NCBI GenBank assembly: GCA_903927685.1
Contig: CAIYOB010000036.1
Coordinates: 1 to 20,069, forward strand
DNA length: 20,069 nt
Direction: 5' to 3'
Origin: an uncultured Planctomycetaceae bacterium
GTDB lineage: Bacteria; Planctomycetota; Planctomycetia; Pirellulales; Pirellulaceae
Shown: positions 13,468-20,069 of the stretch, one piece after another
Layout: each line of letters begins with the position of its first letter
How positions within the stretch are numbered: the first letter of the stretch is position 1
Program-made: the position numbers and the translations under genes
Notes under the pieces: model-generated
Told to the model about the DNA's origin: nothing
What the model saw: the letters and a program-made list of their open reading frames with translations, nothing else
The model's database searches: none

Positions 13468-14016
13468 TCATTTTGTAGGCGGTTGCTTCGGCTTTCGAGT
13501 CTGCAGCTGCGGACCAACAGTTATCAGCCGCGTAAATCCTACCGATACGGGCTTTCCTTCCACCAGGACTGTCGCTTCAACGAAATACGTCCCCTGGGGC
13601 AAGCTCGGAAAGTGCGGCGTACCGCGACGGTAGGTGTAGTGGAAGGCCAGGTTTCCCGAAGGTTGCTGTAAGATGCTCGCGGTTGCTGGTCCTGCGAACC
13701 GGACGAGACTCCCCTGCTCGGCCCGCCAACACGCCACTTCGATCACGGGCGGTGATTGGAAGCGGTAGCTTCTTGGAACAATCACATTCCCGGCTACGCC
13801 GAAACAGCTGATATCCGCCGCAAACAAATCGTGGGGCGCAGGCTCCGAGACCCAAACGAGCGGCGCAGAGCCTGCCGATTTCAGTTTCGTTTCCAGAACC
13901 ACGCGTTGGCTACGTTCCAGATAGAGGGCCAGGCCAAGCCCAACGATCAGAAACACCAGCAACAGGTCTTTAACCCTGAACTGAAAACGGCGGTTCTTTG
14001 GTTGGTTTTCAATCAC
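13468..14016 (-). CDS. single-pass membrane protein with planctomycete RRFQF-type N-terminus
   Basis: A 182-residue protein. After VIENQPKN comes RRFQFRVKDLLLVFLIVGLG, a variant of the 'RRFQFSLRTLLL' start found on many small planctomycete membrane proteins (from memory). One membrane helix spans about 17-34, then a short coiled-coil-like stretch (ERSQRVVLETKL), then a beta-rich domain likely outside the cytoplasm (PPVIEVACWRAEQGSLVRFAG, LPQGTYFVEATVLVEGKPV). The C-terminal part resembles an Ig-like or carbohydrate-binding beta-sandwich, but no family is recognised. I chose GTG at 14016 because AGAGG lies 7 nt upstream and the RRFQF motif follows at once; the frame stays open to 14415, but that stretch is antisense to a remnant and lacks a sensible start. 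Convergent with the WD40 gene. Confidence 0.72.
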   Translation of the reverse strand: MIENQPKNRRFQFRVKDLLLVFLIVGLGLALYLERSQRVVLETKLKSAGSAPLVWVSEPAPHDLFAADISCFGVAGNVIVPRSYRFQSPPVIEVACWRAEQGSLVRFAGPATASILQQPSGNLAFHYTYRRGTPHFPSLPQGTYFVEATVLVEGKPVSVGFTRLITVGPQLQTRKPKQPPTK

Positions 14017-14220
14017 GGAGGCACCTCTCAGCCGAGATGATAGCCGGCAGCGCGAGTGCGTGCAATCTCTTGCCAATCGCCAGGCACGCATGGGCACTGC
14101 GCACGTCCCCATCCCGCCCCCGCCCGCACCGCTCTCACTGGCACGCTTCAGACCTGTCATACTGCCCCCGTTTCGCGTTCTTCGCATCCCGTTTCCTTCC
14201 ATCCTTGGCGGTCGGCATGC
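14017..14220. other. 204-nt stretch without a recognised gene
   Basis: Contains the leader of the minus-strand gene at 14016 and, on its right, pyrimidine-rich DNA (CATCCCGCCCCCGCCCGC near 14110). No convincing reading frame with a ribosome site was found. Coding-like sequence starts abruptly at about 14221. Confidence 0.5.
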
Positions 14221-14475
14221 AAGCCCGGCTACTGGACCCAGAAGCGGTCGGAGCTGCTGGGGCCGTACCGCGAGACGCCGCTGACGGGCCAGTACGTGAC
14301 CCCGGGCGCGGCGGCCTTGGAGGAACTGCGGCAGTGCAGCATCGGCTTGGACGGCGAGCCGTTCCAAAACGCGGAGAATCAGAAGGAGGACCCGACGGGG
14401 GCGAAGAAGGCGCACGCGGACCGCGTGGTGGCCGGCGCCGTGGGCTGGATCGCGGCGCTGGACTTCACGCCGTCA
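14221..14475 (+). pseudogene. 5'-truncated remnant resembling a terminase large-subunit C-terminus
   Basis: An open plus-strand frame with strong GC third-position bias reads KPGYWTQKRSELLGPYRE, PLTGQYVTPGAAALEELRQC, then EDPTGAKKAHADRVVAGAVGW. The pattern of a 'YR..L..G.YI......LEEL' block followed by DP.GA...H.DRV.A.A is how phage terminase large subunits end their RNase H-type nuclease domain. The histidine-aspartate pair (HADRV) is present. There is no start codon or upstream domain, and after about 14475 the frame runs into unrelated sequence until a stop at 14556, so this is a fragment of roughly 85 codons. The terminase reading is from motif memory and could be wrong; that it is a coding remnant is firmer. 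Confidence 0.5.
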
Positions 14476-14515
14476 ACTGCGACGCTCTTGGCAACCTCCC
14501 GGGCAGGGACCGATA

Positions 14516-14617
14516 TCAGTCGATCAGCCAGAAATGATAGCCGACCACCGCGATAAAGACCCCCACCGAAGCGAGCAGCACAATCAACTCACGGCGAGTT
14601 CGGCCACTGCGATGCAT
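14516..14617 (-). CDS. possible 33-residue single-pass membrane peptide
   Basis: MHRSGRTRRELIVLLASVGV followed by FIAVVGYHFWLID: a basic N-terminus, one hydrophobic helix (about residues 12-27) and a short tail. This is a sensible topology for a small membrane protein. No good Shine-Dalgarno precedes the ATG at 14617, and an interspersed repeat starts 12 nt upstream. An in-frame ATG at 14665 would add 16 residues that run through the repeat. Could be a chance frame. Confidence 0.35.
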   Translation of the reverse strand: MHRSGRTRRELIVLLASVGVFIAVVGYHFWLID

Positions 14618-14843
14618 GGAGTTCAAGCTGGCAGGAAAATTCGGGCAGGAAAATGACCATCCCATGCAGGTGCCCATTCCCCCGAGCCCCGGCCATTTTT
14701 TTGCCATCAATTCTTCTGCCAGATCACAGCCGGCCGATGACGCAACGCTCGGCAAGCGGCAATCTTCTTCTTGGAGCGCCGGTCTGCCGTAGCGGAGCCA
14801 GGACGAGGGCGGACGTTTTGTTTCGCTGGAAGCGACAATCCAA
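14618..14843. other. 226-nt stretch holding a repeat, no clear gene
   Basis: Holds the tandem GGCAGGAAAAT repeat at 14630-14654 and mixed sequence after it, including CCATTTTTTTGCC near 14693-14705. Both strands were read; no frame with a start, ribosome site and protein-like composition was convincing. Confidence 0.5.
14630..14654. repeat. two GGCAGGAAAAT copies separated by TCG
   Basis: Exact 11-nt direct repeats at 14630-14640 and 14644-14654. On the opposite strand this reads ATTTTCCTGCC twice. I recall similar strings (CATTTTCCTGCC) scattered between planctomycete genes, which would make this an interspersed repeat rather than a local operator. Confidence 0.55.
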
Positions 14844-15047
14844 TTAGCGGTCCCACCACCACGACGCGTGGAAGCCCGTCAGTCCGTTGATCTCGCCCAA
14901 GGGCCAGCATGCACACCCCACGATCGCCGCAAGATGATAGTACAGGATGGTGCGCAGTCCTCGGAGCCCGCTCGCGCCGGAAGGACTCGCAATTGTGGGG
15001 CTCGTAGTCGGGGCCTGACGTGGCGTGGATGGGTTCTCAGTCAACAT
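14844..15047 (-). CDS. small membrane protein, downstream partner of the NPYESP gene
   Basis: A 67-residue frame. The N-terminal 27 residues are Ser/Thr/Pro-rich, followed by LRGLRTILYYHLAAIVGCAC as a membrane segment (about 32-50) and an aromatic tail GFHASWWWDR. The ATG at 15047 lies 5 nt after the stop of the upstream gene, with GGAGG 12 nt before it, so translation is probably coupled. Codons in the second half are strongly GC-ending, as in neighbouring genes. No family recognised. Confidence 0.5.
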   Translation of the reverse strand: MLTENPSTPRQAPTTSPTIASPSGASGLRGLRTILYYHLAAIVGCACWPLGEINGLTGFHASWWWDR

Positions 15048-15052
15048 ACGCT

Positions 15053-15487
15053 TCAGAATCCTCCCGTCCGGGGCAACGACCCGGGGCACGCGAGCGGCGC
15101 GAGTGACCCAACCATCATCCCGGACGCGATCGCCGCCTCGCGTGCACCCGGTTGTTCGGCGATAGCTCGCGTTTCGCTTTCCAGCCCAATACAGTCCGAG
15201 AACAACCGCAAGCACAGAAAAAAAAGGAGAGCGCCCGCCAGACCAAACCCCAACTGTGGATAGCCCTGAATAGGAATTGGATTGCCACGTGCATCGACCG
15301 TGATTCCCATGAAGGGGGTCGTTTCCAGGATCTTCAGAACCGCATGCCCCGACACAGCAATACTGAGTAGCACCCCTGCGATGCAGGCGACGAAGAGCAC
15401 GGCAAAGGCCCATGAGGATTCCAATCCTCGCTCGTCGCCATGCCTCGGTGACTCATAGGGATTCGTCTTCTGTTCACCACCTGACAT
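15053..15487 (-). CDS. two-helix membrane protein with NPYESP N-terminus
   Basis: A 144-residue protein starting MSGGEQKTNPYESPRHGDER. The NPYxSP motif right after the start is shared by many planctomycete membrane proteins, to my memory, and usually precedes a multi-helix domain. Two hydrophobic helices are visible at about 26-48 (SWAFAVLFVACIAGVLLSIAV) and 77-98 (GFGLAGALLFFLCLRLF), with a loop between carrying VDARGNPIPIQGYP. The tail after 120 (ASGMMVGSLAPLACPG) may form a third weak helix. The ATG at 15487 has GAGGG 5 nt upstream. It overlaps nothing and is followed after 5 nt by the small gene at 15047. Confidence 0.65.
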   Translation of the reverse strand: MSGGEQKTNPYESPRHGDERGLESSWAFAVLFVACIAGVLLSIAVSGHAVLKILETTPFMGITVDARGNPIPIQGYPQLGFGLAGALLFFLCLRLFSDCIGLESETRAIAEQPGAREAAIASGMMVGSLAPLACPGSLPRTGGF

Positions 15488-15560
15488 GCATGCCCTCGCA
15501 GCGGAGCGGCGTCTCCCATCAGACTACGATTCCGCGATTTGTTGTTTTCCTGCGAAATTT

Positions 15561-15587
15561 GAACAGGAGGAAACGGAGACAACAGAG
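15561..15587. repeat. GAACAGGAGGAAACGGAGAC-type interspersed repeat
   Basis: Purine-rich string continuing with AACAGAG. On the other strand it reads CTCTGTTGTCTCCGTTTCC. Near-identical 'ctctgttgtctccgtttcctcctgttc' strings occur between genes in many bacteria, from memory. Only one copy is in the window. Confidence 0.45.
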
Positions 15588-15883
15588 AAAGAGCCGCCAC
15601 TTCGCCGGACGATCGCACCTCAAAACAACCCCACTTATCCGGAATTGGACGGCGGAAAATCTCGCTTGTCAATAGGGGAATTCAAATGGTTCCCAAGAAG
15701 GGGGCGGGGAGCTTAAGACACGCGCAGCTGCGATGGTCCGATGCGAGGCTCCCCTGTGGCCAAATGAGCCCGCAGTCCAGGACCATCTTCGTTGACACGT
15801 TTTGCCGTTCGTCTCCAGAATGCAGGAATTGCCGGCGATTTGACGGCGCATGGAAGAGCGGGGTAAGGGCAGTTTCTGGCATT

Positions 15884-15895
15884 GTCATTGGTCAT
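15884..15895. repeat. short GTCATTGGTCAT direct repeat
   Basis: Two GTCAT units separated by TG, of the same general kind as the GGTCAGT repeat in the trp junction. It is short and could be chance. Confidence 0.3.
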
Positions 15896-15915
15896 ACCGG
15901 GAACGGCTGGTCTAG

Positions 15916-16020
15916 TACGCTGGCGACGGGTACGGCGACAACCGGGACGCGGTGGACTCGCCGTTCAACGTCTACAACCTGGCTCTACGGATCTACTCGG
16001 AAACAGGTTTCCCGCTCGCT
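15916..16020 (+). pseudogene. truncated coding remnant of unknown family
   Basis: The frame YAGDGYGDNRDAVDSPFNVY followed by NLALRIYSETGFP has protein-like composition and GC-ending codons. It begins immediately after an in-frame TAG (15913-15915) and turns into Arg/Ser-rich translation typical of non-coding DNA after about 16020. It is in frame with the large secreted protein, but its sequence lies upstream of that protein's signal peptide. I do not recognise the parent family. It may be a leftover of a gene destroyed by insertion or deletion. Confidence 0.4.
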
Positions 16021-16152
16021 TCGTGCTTCCGTCGCTCGCGGTTGCGGGACAGACGGCGGCAAGGGTTTTCGGTAGACTGGCGGAGCCAGCTCACGATCTA
16101 CCATTGTTGCCGGGCAGGCTCGCGAAGACGGCCGGCTGAGATCCGCGAGAAC

Positions 16153-19100
16153 ATGACGATGACCAACACGGCTCCCCAGTTGAGGCTACTGTTCACCGCG
16201 CTGCTGATCGGGCTGCTGTGCTCGGCGGCTCAGGCGACGTGGTACAGCGAAAACGTCGATGACGGCGCGGACCTCATCATGATGGACCTCCGCTGGCCGT
16301 GGTGGCCGTCGGGGACCTATTTTGCCAACTGGAACACGAGCTTCAATCCGAAGCCGAACAACATTTCCTTCTACGCAGGCTTCGTCAGCTACGTGCCAGA
16401 CGGACCGGGGCAGACGCCGCATCCCGACGCCGTGCGGCAGGATGCGTTCCGGCCCGGGTCGGTGTGGACGTTCTGGGGCAGCGACGCGACCGGGACGCCG
16501 GTGCGGTTTACCGACGTGGCCCCCAATCTGTTCATCAAGAACGACTATGGCGGCGAGGGCAGCAGCGGCACGACGGGCGCGGAAGTCTGGCCGTTTGTCC
16601 AACGGGGGCGGTGGTACACGATGCTGGCTCGCGTCTGGCAGCCGGCGGGCGGCGGCGGATACGCCTTGGTCGGCCGCTGGATCAAGGACCACGCGGACGG
16701 CAAGTGGCACCTGATCGGCGTGGCGCGGCTGCCGATCGCCGCGACTTCGTTCGCGGGGAACAGCGGGTTCCTCGAACCGTTGGCGAGCGAAAAGGCGGTG
16801 CGCTCGCTGCACCGCCGCTTCGGCTACTTCCGCAAGGACGGGCAGTGGCGGAAGTCGGACACCATCGCGATCGACAAGACGCAGTATGTCATCGTCAATA
16901 CGTTACCCGAGGGCGATCACGAGTATGCGGCCATCGAGTATGCGCAGCGCCCGGATCTGCTGCCGCGACAGCTGGCCGGCCAACCGCTGGCCGGCGACCA
17001 AAGGCACTCGTTCACCGTCCGGCAACCCGACCTCCCGGTGCTCGACCAACCGGCGGTAACCAACGTCCGTGCGGTCGCCCTCGGCAACCAGATCGCCGTG
17101 TCGTGGGAAGTGCCGCCGACCGCGTCGCCCGCCTTTTCCTGCCAGGTCGAGGTCTTTGATAACCCGCGATGCGAAGGCCAGCCCATAGCGGTGAAAGAGG
17201 AGCGGCTGCCGACGTTGCGCGACCTGCTCGTCGCTGCGCCGGCGTGTCCCGCCGCCGTCCGGATCACCGTGACGGACATCTTCGATCAAGCCGCACCACC
17301 GGTCATCGTCGCGCCGGCGCTGGTGCCAGCCACCGCTCCGCAAGGGGTGACCGCGCCGACGACGGCTGGGCTTGCCTACGAGCTGTATCACAAGGACTCG
17401 AAGCGGCCGGAGAATTACTTCAATCCGCCGCTGCAGGCGCCCGACGAACAGCACCACTGGCTCACGCTGGACGAGATCCCGCAAGGCCAACTCGTGCGCC
17501 GCGGCCTGGCCCGGGGGTTCGACACGGGCGTGAGGGAGCATCGCGAACACGGCTATGCGTTGGTCTTTCGAGGCCTGCTCCGCGTGCCCGCCGACGGGCC
17601 GTATATCTTTCGGGCGCAGATTGACGGCGGCTATCGTTTCCAGCTGGATGGCGCCGATGTGCTCGTCTGGGACGGTCAGCACGGCACGTCGGAGAAGGCC
17701 GCCGTGGTGGTGCTCGCCCAGGGCGACCATCCGCTGGCGGTGACGCACGTTTACGATGCGCTGCCGGCGAAGAACTTTCGCCTCGACTGGGAAGGTCCGG
17801 GCTTGACGCGGCAAGCGATCCCGCTGGACGCGCTCCGCGCCGTGGACGACGAGGCCTTCCCAACCCCCGTTGTCACAGCCGAATCGTCCGGCGATGGCAC
17901 GGGGATCGTCACAGTCCGGACGGAGGCACACGGCCACACGGTGGACAAGACGGCGCTGTTCCTCGGCCCGTTGCAGTTGACGGACTGCCGGGGGGCGGCG
18001 TTGGAGTATCGGGGGCCGCTGCCCGCCGGCGCGAATTCGCTGTGGGCCCGGATTGTCTTTGACGGCGACCGGACAGTGGATTCCGCACCCCGGGTTCTGC
18101 ACGTCCGCGGCCGCCCCGTCTCCGACGATTGGACTGTCCGCAACGTCGGCGATGCCAAGGCGGGTGCCGGCCTGTGGCAGACGGGGACGGGGAGCTTCCA
18201 ATTCTTCGGAAACGGAATGCACACCGTCACGCGGCGCATCTCCGGCGACTTTACGGCCAGCTGCCGCATCGTCGGTTACAACGGCTCGCGGGGCGAGCCG
18301 GTGAACCGCCGCGCCTGGGTCGGCCTGACCGCGCGGGAGTACGGCGAGCGGTTGAACTGGGAGTGGGGCCGCGATTTCCATCTGGTGCAAACGGCGGCGG
18401 ACGGCTTGCGGGCCTCGGCGGACTTCACCGACTTCGGCGCGGGACGCGTCACGTCTTACGAACTGCCGCGGGACCACCCCTGGCTGCGGATCATGCGGCA
18501 GGGCGACATCTGGACCGCCTGGACCTCGCCCGACGGCCGGCAGTGGGAACTGGGAGCGTATCAGTTGAAGCGAACGCAGCCGGAGATGGACGTGGGGCTG
18601 TTCTTCAGCGCGCTGCCGCAGGACGCCCGTGCGCACTACCAGGCCAGCGTCGCCGAGGTTTCCATCCACAGCGGCGTCGCGGCGGATTCTCGGGTCCCGG
18701 CTCCCGTGGCCGCGGCCAACGTCGGCGGCGACCGGCTCACGGGCGTGGTGCTGGCCCGCTCGGATGCCAAGGTCATTGTGGTCCGCTCGTCCGCCGCCGG
18801 ACTGCTTCGCTCGCTCGACGGCGGCCAGAGCTGGTCGGCGGCCAACGGTTCGCTGACCGGCGACGACCTGGCCGTGCGCAGCGTGGCGATTCACCCGGAG
18901 GACCCTGGCATCATGCTGCGGGCCTGTGGCCGCGGCACGAACGGCCGGCTGTGGCGGACCTCCGACGGCGGCCAGACGTGGACGCCGCTCCCGCTTGAGG
19001 GCGATTTCGACGGCGCGGGGCCTTCCGCGCTGTGCGGCGAAGTCCTTGCTTTCGACCTGCGCGATCCCCACACGCTGTATGCCGGCTGCGAGTCGAAGGG

Positions 19101-19827
19101 CTTCTTCCGGAGCACCGACAGCGGCGCCACGTGGGCTCGGCTGGGGGCGGTCGGCGAACGTGTCACCGCGGTGGTCGTGTGGCCCTGGGAACAGCACTAC
19201 CCCGCGCCGGCACGCGGCAGAACGCAGCTCTGTGTGATCACCTGTCCGGACCGCTGGATGGAGTTGCTCGGACGCGGCCGGCCAGCCGTCGAGACCCCGG
19301 CGACGACGTCGCGCGCCTACTTCTCGGACGACGGCGTGAAGACCATCACGGTCTCCGATGAACGCAGCGATACGGGTTTCTTCAATGTGGCTTTCGACAA
19401 GGCCATGCAATCGGTGAATGAAATGCGCTATGCCACCGCGCACGGCTTCCAGACACAGGTTTTCGCCGGTTGGCACATGGCGCTCTATCCGCCGCAGAAG
19501 CACCTCGAGTGGTTCCGCCCGTTCACCGCCGTCGCGGCCACGGCGCTGGGGGAGGAGAAGTTCGGCCGGTTCATCGCCCAAGCCCTCGATCCTGCGCAGC
19601 CCGGACGCTATTCGGTCAGCGAACGCTGGGCATTTGAGTGGTCCTGGCTGACGCCGCAAGGCGTGGTCCCCGCCGGCGGTCTGATCGCCGCGGCTGGCGA
19701 CGTGCATCTGGGCCAGACGTGGTGCTTCCTCCATTCCGACGGACTGTACCTTTCCGCGGACGGCGGTAGGACGTTGACCAGGGCCTTGGACGCAGCCGGA
19801 CACCACATCCGCGATAGCCGTCCATAA
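16153..19827 (+). CDS. giant secreted DUF3472-PA14-BNR multidomain protein
   Basis: 1224 residues from the ATG at 16153. Signal peptide QLRLLFTALLIGLLCSAAQA-TW (about 9-29). Domains by eye: DUF3472 at about 30-290 (WPWWPSGTYFANWNTSFNP, NDYGGEGSSG, FLEPLASEKAVRSLHRRFGY); Fn3-like at 300-395; PA14 at 405-550 (GLLRVPADGPYIFRAQIDGG, FRLDWEGPG); a beta-rich stretch; a DUF1349/concanavalin-like sandwich at 657-840 (LRIMRQGDIWTAWTSPDGRQW); and a BNR/Asp-box propeller at 859-1224 with SLDGGQSW, TSDGGQTW, STDSGATW, FSDDGVKT and SADGGRTL. This suggests an extracellular glycan-binding or glycan-degrading protein; no catalytic residues can be assigned. No good Shine-Dalgarno is seen; ATG at 16159 is an alternative, and the frame is open upstream to 15952 through non-coding-like sequence. 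Confidence 0.88.
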   Translation: MTMTNTAPQLRLLFTALLIGLLCSAAQATWYSENVDDGADLIMMDLRWPWWPSGTYFANWNTSFNPKPNNISFYAGFVSYVPDGPGQTPHPDAVRQDAFRPGSVWTFWGSDATGTPVRFTDVAPNLFIKNDYGGEGSSGTTGAEVWPFVQRGRWYTMLARVWQPAGGGGYALVGRWIKDHADGKWHLIGVARLPIAATSFAGNSGFLEPLASEKAVRSLHRRFGYFRKDGQWRKSDTIAIDKTQYVIVNTLPEGDHEYAAIEYAQRPDLLPRQLAGQPLAGDQRHSFTVRQPDLPVLDQPAVTNVRAVALGNQIAVSWEVPPTASPAFSCQVEVFDNPRCEGQPIAVKEERLPTLRDLLVAAPACPAAVRITVTDIFDQAAPPVIVAPALVPATAPQGVTAPTTAGLAYELYHKDSKRPENYFNPPLQAPDEQHHWLTLDEIPQGQLVRRGLARGFDTGVREHREHGYALVFRGLLRVPADGPYIFRAQIDGGYRFQLDGADVLVWDGQHGTSEKAAVVVLAQGDHPLAVTHVYDALPAKNFRLDWEGPGLTRQAIPLDALRAVDDEAFPTPVVTAESSGDGTGIVTVRTEAHGHTVDKTALFLGPLQLTDCRGAALEYRGPLPAGANSLWARIVFDGDRTVDSAPRVLHVRGRPVSDDWTVRNVGDAKAGAGLWQTGTGSFQFFGNGMHTVTRRISGDFTASCRIVGYNGSRGEPVNRRAWVGLTAREYGERLNWEWGRDFHLVQTAADGLRASADFTDFGAGRVTSYELPRDHPWLRIMRQGDIWTAWTSPDGRQWELGAYQLKRTQPEMDVGLFFSALPQDARAHYQASVAEVSIHSGVAADSRVPAPVAAANVGGDRLTGVVLARSDAKVIVVRSSAAGLLRSLDGGQSWSAANGSLTGDDLAVRSVAIHPEDPGIMLRACGRGTNGRLWRTSDGGQTWTPLPLEGDFDGAGPSALCGEVLAFDLRDPHTLYAGCESKGFFRSTDSGATWARLGAVGERVTAVVVWPWEQHYPAPARGRTQLCVITCPDRWMELLGRGRPAVETPATTSRAYFSDDGVKTITVSDERSDTGFFNVAFDKAMQSVNEMRYATAHGFQTQVFAGWHMALYPPQKHLEWFRPFTAVAATALGEEKFGRFIAQALDPAQPGRYSVSERWAFEWSWLTPQGVVPAGGLIAAAGDVHLGQTWCFLHSDGLYLSADGGRTLTRALDAAGHHIRDSRP

Positions 19828-19884
19828 GGGCTCGCTTCCCGGAATGTTATTTCGCCGATCACCGCCAAGTCTCGGGGCGTCCCG

Positions 19885-19912
19885 TTGCACTGTCGCAATA
19901 TTTTGCGATAAT
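19885..19912 (+). promoter_or_regulatory. promoter with palindromic operator in the spacer
   Basis: TTGCAC (19885-19890) and GATAAT (19907-19912, five of six to consensus) are 16 nt apart. A perfect palindrome TCGCAA-TATT-TTGCGA (19893-19908) fills the spacer and touches the -10 box. A dimeric repressor bound there would block RNA polymerase. It precedes the small gene at 19939 by 26 nt and could serve autoregulation. Confidence 0.5.
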
Positions 19913-19938
19913 GGAATCGGCTTCAGGGAGCATGCACC

Positions 19939-20069
19939 GTGTGGCAGAGAATCATTTGGAACGAAGAGCCCGGCGGCAATGTTGAGCACATCGACGAGCA
20001 TGGGCTGACCGTTGAGGATATCGAGTACGTACTGGCATACTACGAGAGCGAGGGCCTCAGCCATTCGTC
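19939..20069 (+). CDS. start of a small gene, possibly BrnT/DUF4258-like toxin (runs off the right edge)
   Basis: Forty-three codons are visible: VWQRIIWNEEPGGNVEHIDE, then HGLTVEDIEYVLAYYESEGL. The layout (Trp-rich first strand, N-V-x-H-I, then a GLT-x-E-D/E-E helix with 'EVL') matches the N-terminus of small BrnT/DUF4258-like proteins, which are ribonuclease toxins or their relatives; the catalytic residues lie beyond the window. The GTG at 19939 has GGGAG 8 nt upstream. The promoter with a palindrome just before it fits an autoregulated toxin-antitoxin operon, in which a DNA-binding antitoxin gene would follow. Whether such a gene is present cannot be seen. Confidence 0.6.
   Translation, partial: MWQRIIWNEEPGGNVEHIDEHGLTVEDIEYVLAYYESEGLSHS

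Larger units (their letters stand above)
15488..15915. other. 428-nt gene-free stretch with interspersed repeats
   Basis: No supported gene on either strand. It contains repeat-like strings at 15561-15587 and 15884-15895. A consensus -35 box TTGACA (15792-15797) lies 18 nt before a weak CAGAAT (15816-15821) on the plus strand, a possible promoter for the large gene about 330 nt further on. Confidence 0.5.

Noticed and set aside
14017..14415. 133-residue N-terminal extension of the small membrane protein on the minus strand
   Set aside because: The stretch is Arg-rich and antisense to the terminase-like remnant. The GTG at 14016 has its own ribosome site and starts at the RRFQF motif.
19893..19908. 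Intrinsic terminator for the giant secreted gene
   Set aside because: The stem is AT-rich with no T tract after it, and it sits between good promoter boxes; an operator is the better reading.
16903..20064. 1053-residue open frame on the minus strand
   Set aside because: It is antisense to the giant secreted protein and has Arg/Gly/His-rich composition with no domain. Long antisense frames arise from GC-biased third positions.

Overview
The window looks like planctomycete (Pirellulales-type) chromosome. The DNA is GC-rich with strongly GC-biased third codon positions. The protein families are typical of that phylum: a Gfo/Idh/MocA oxidoreductase, a TonB-like membrane anchor fused to a von Willebrand A domain, a WD40 propeller with a short helical insert, small membrane proteins with an 'RRFQF' or 'NPYESP' start, and a giant secreted DUF3472/PA14/BNR protein. 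The assignment rests on recognised families, not on a marker gene. No rRNA, tRNA, CRISPR array, intact insertion sequence or complete prophage was seen.

Region 1 (1-6084, all minus strand) reads right to left: a GT4 glycosyltransferase, trpB, trpA, a second GT4 glycosyltransferase, a Gfo/Idh/MocA oxidoreductase, a terminator-like hairpin, and the first 103 codons of an exported protein of unknown function. trpB and trpA are unambiguous, with the PLP lysine in HTGAHK and the alpha-subunit Glu49/Asp60 pair. The trpA-GT4 gap is 7 nt, so the genes are probably partly co-transcribed. Two interspersed repeats lie exactly in gene junctions, one carrying the trpB stop codon and the other the stop codon of the second glycosyltransferase.

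Region 2 (6148-13303) holds an exported six-hairpin-type glycosidase (plus), a membrane-anchored vWA protein (minus), and, divergent from the latter, a secreted alpha/beta-hydrolase-fold protein (plus) whose nucleophile and histidine positions both look substituted. A secreted seven-bladed WD40 protein follows (plus). Hairpins separate several of these units.

Region 3 (13304-16152) is a gene-poor junction with several hairpins, at least three short interspersed repeat motifs, three or four small membrane-protein genes on the minus strand, and two truncated coding remnants on the plus strand. One remnant resembles the C-terminal end of a phage terminase large subunit. It looks like a decaying accessory region.

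Region 4 (16153-20069) is a 1224-residue secreted mosaic protein (DUF3472, Fn3-like, PA14, DUF1349-like, BNR/Asp-box propeller). After it comes the start of a small gene that may be BrnT/DUF4258-like, preceded by a promoter whose spacer is occupied by a perfect palindrome. The most interesting items are the apparently dead hydrolase paired divergently with the vWA protein, the repeats sitting in gene junctions, and the palindrome-controlled small gene at the right edge.
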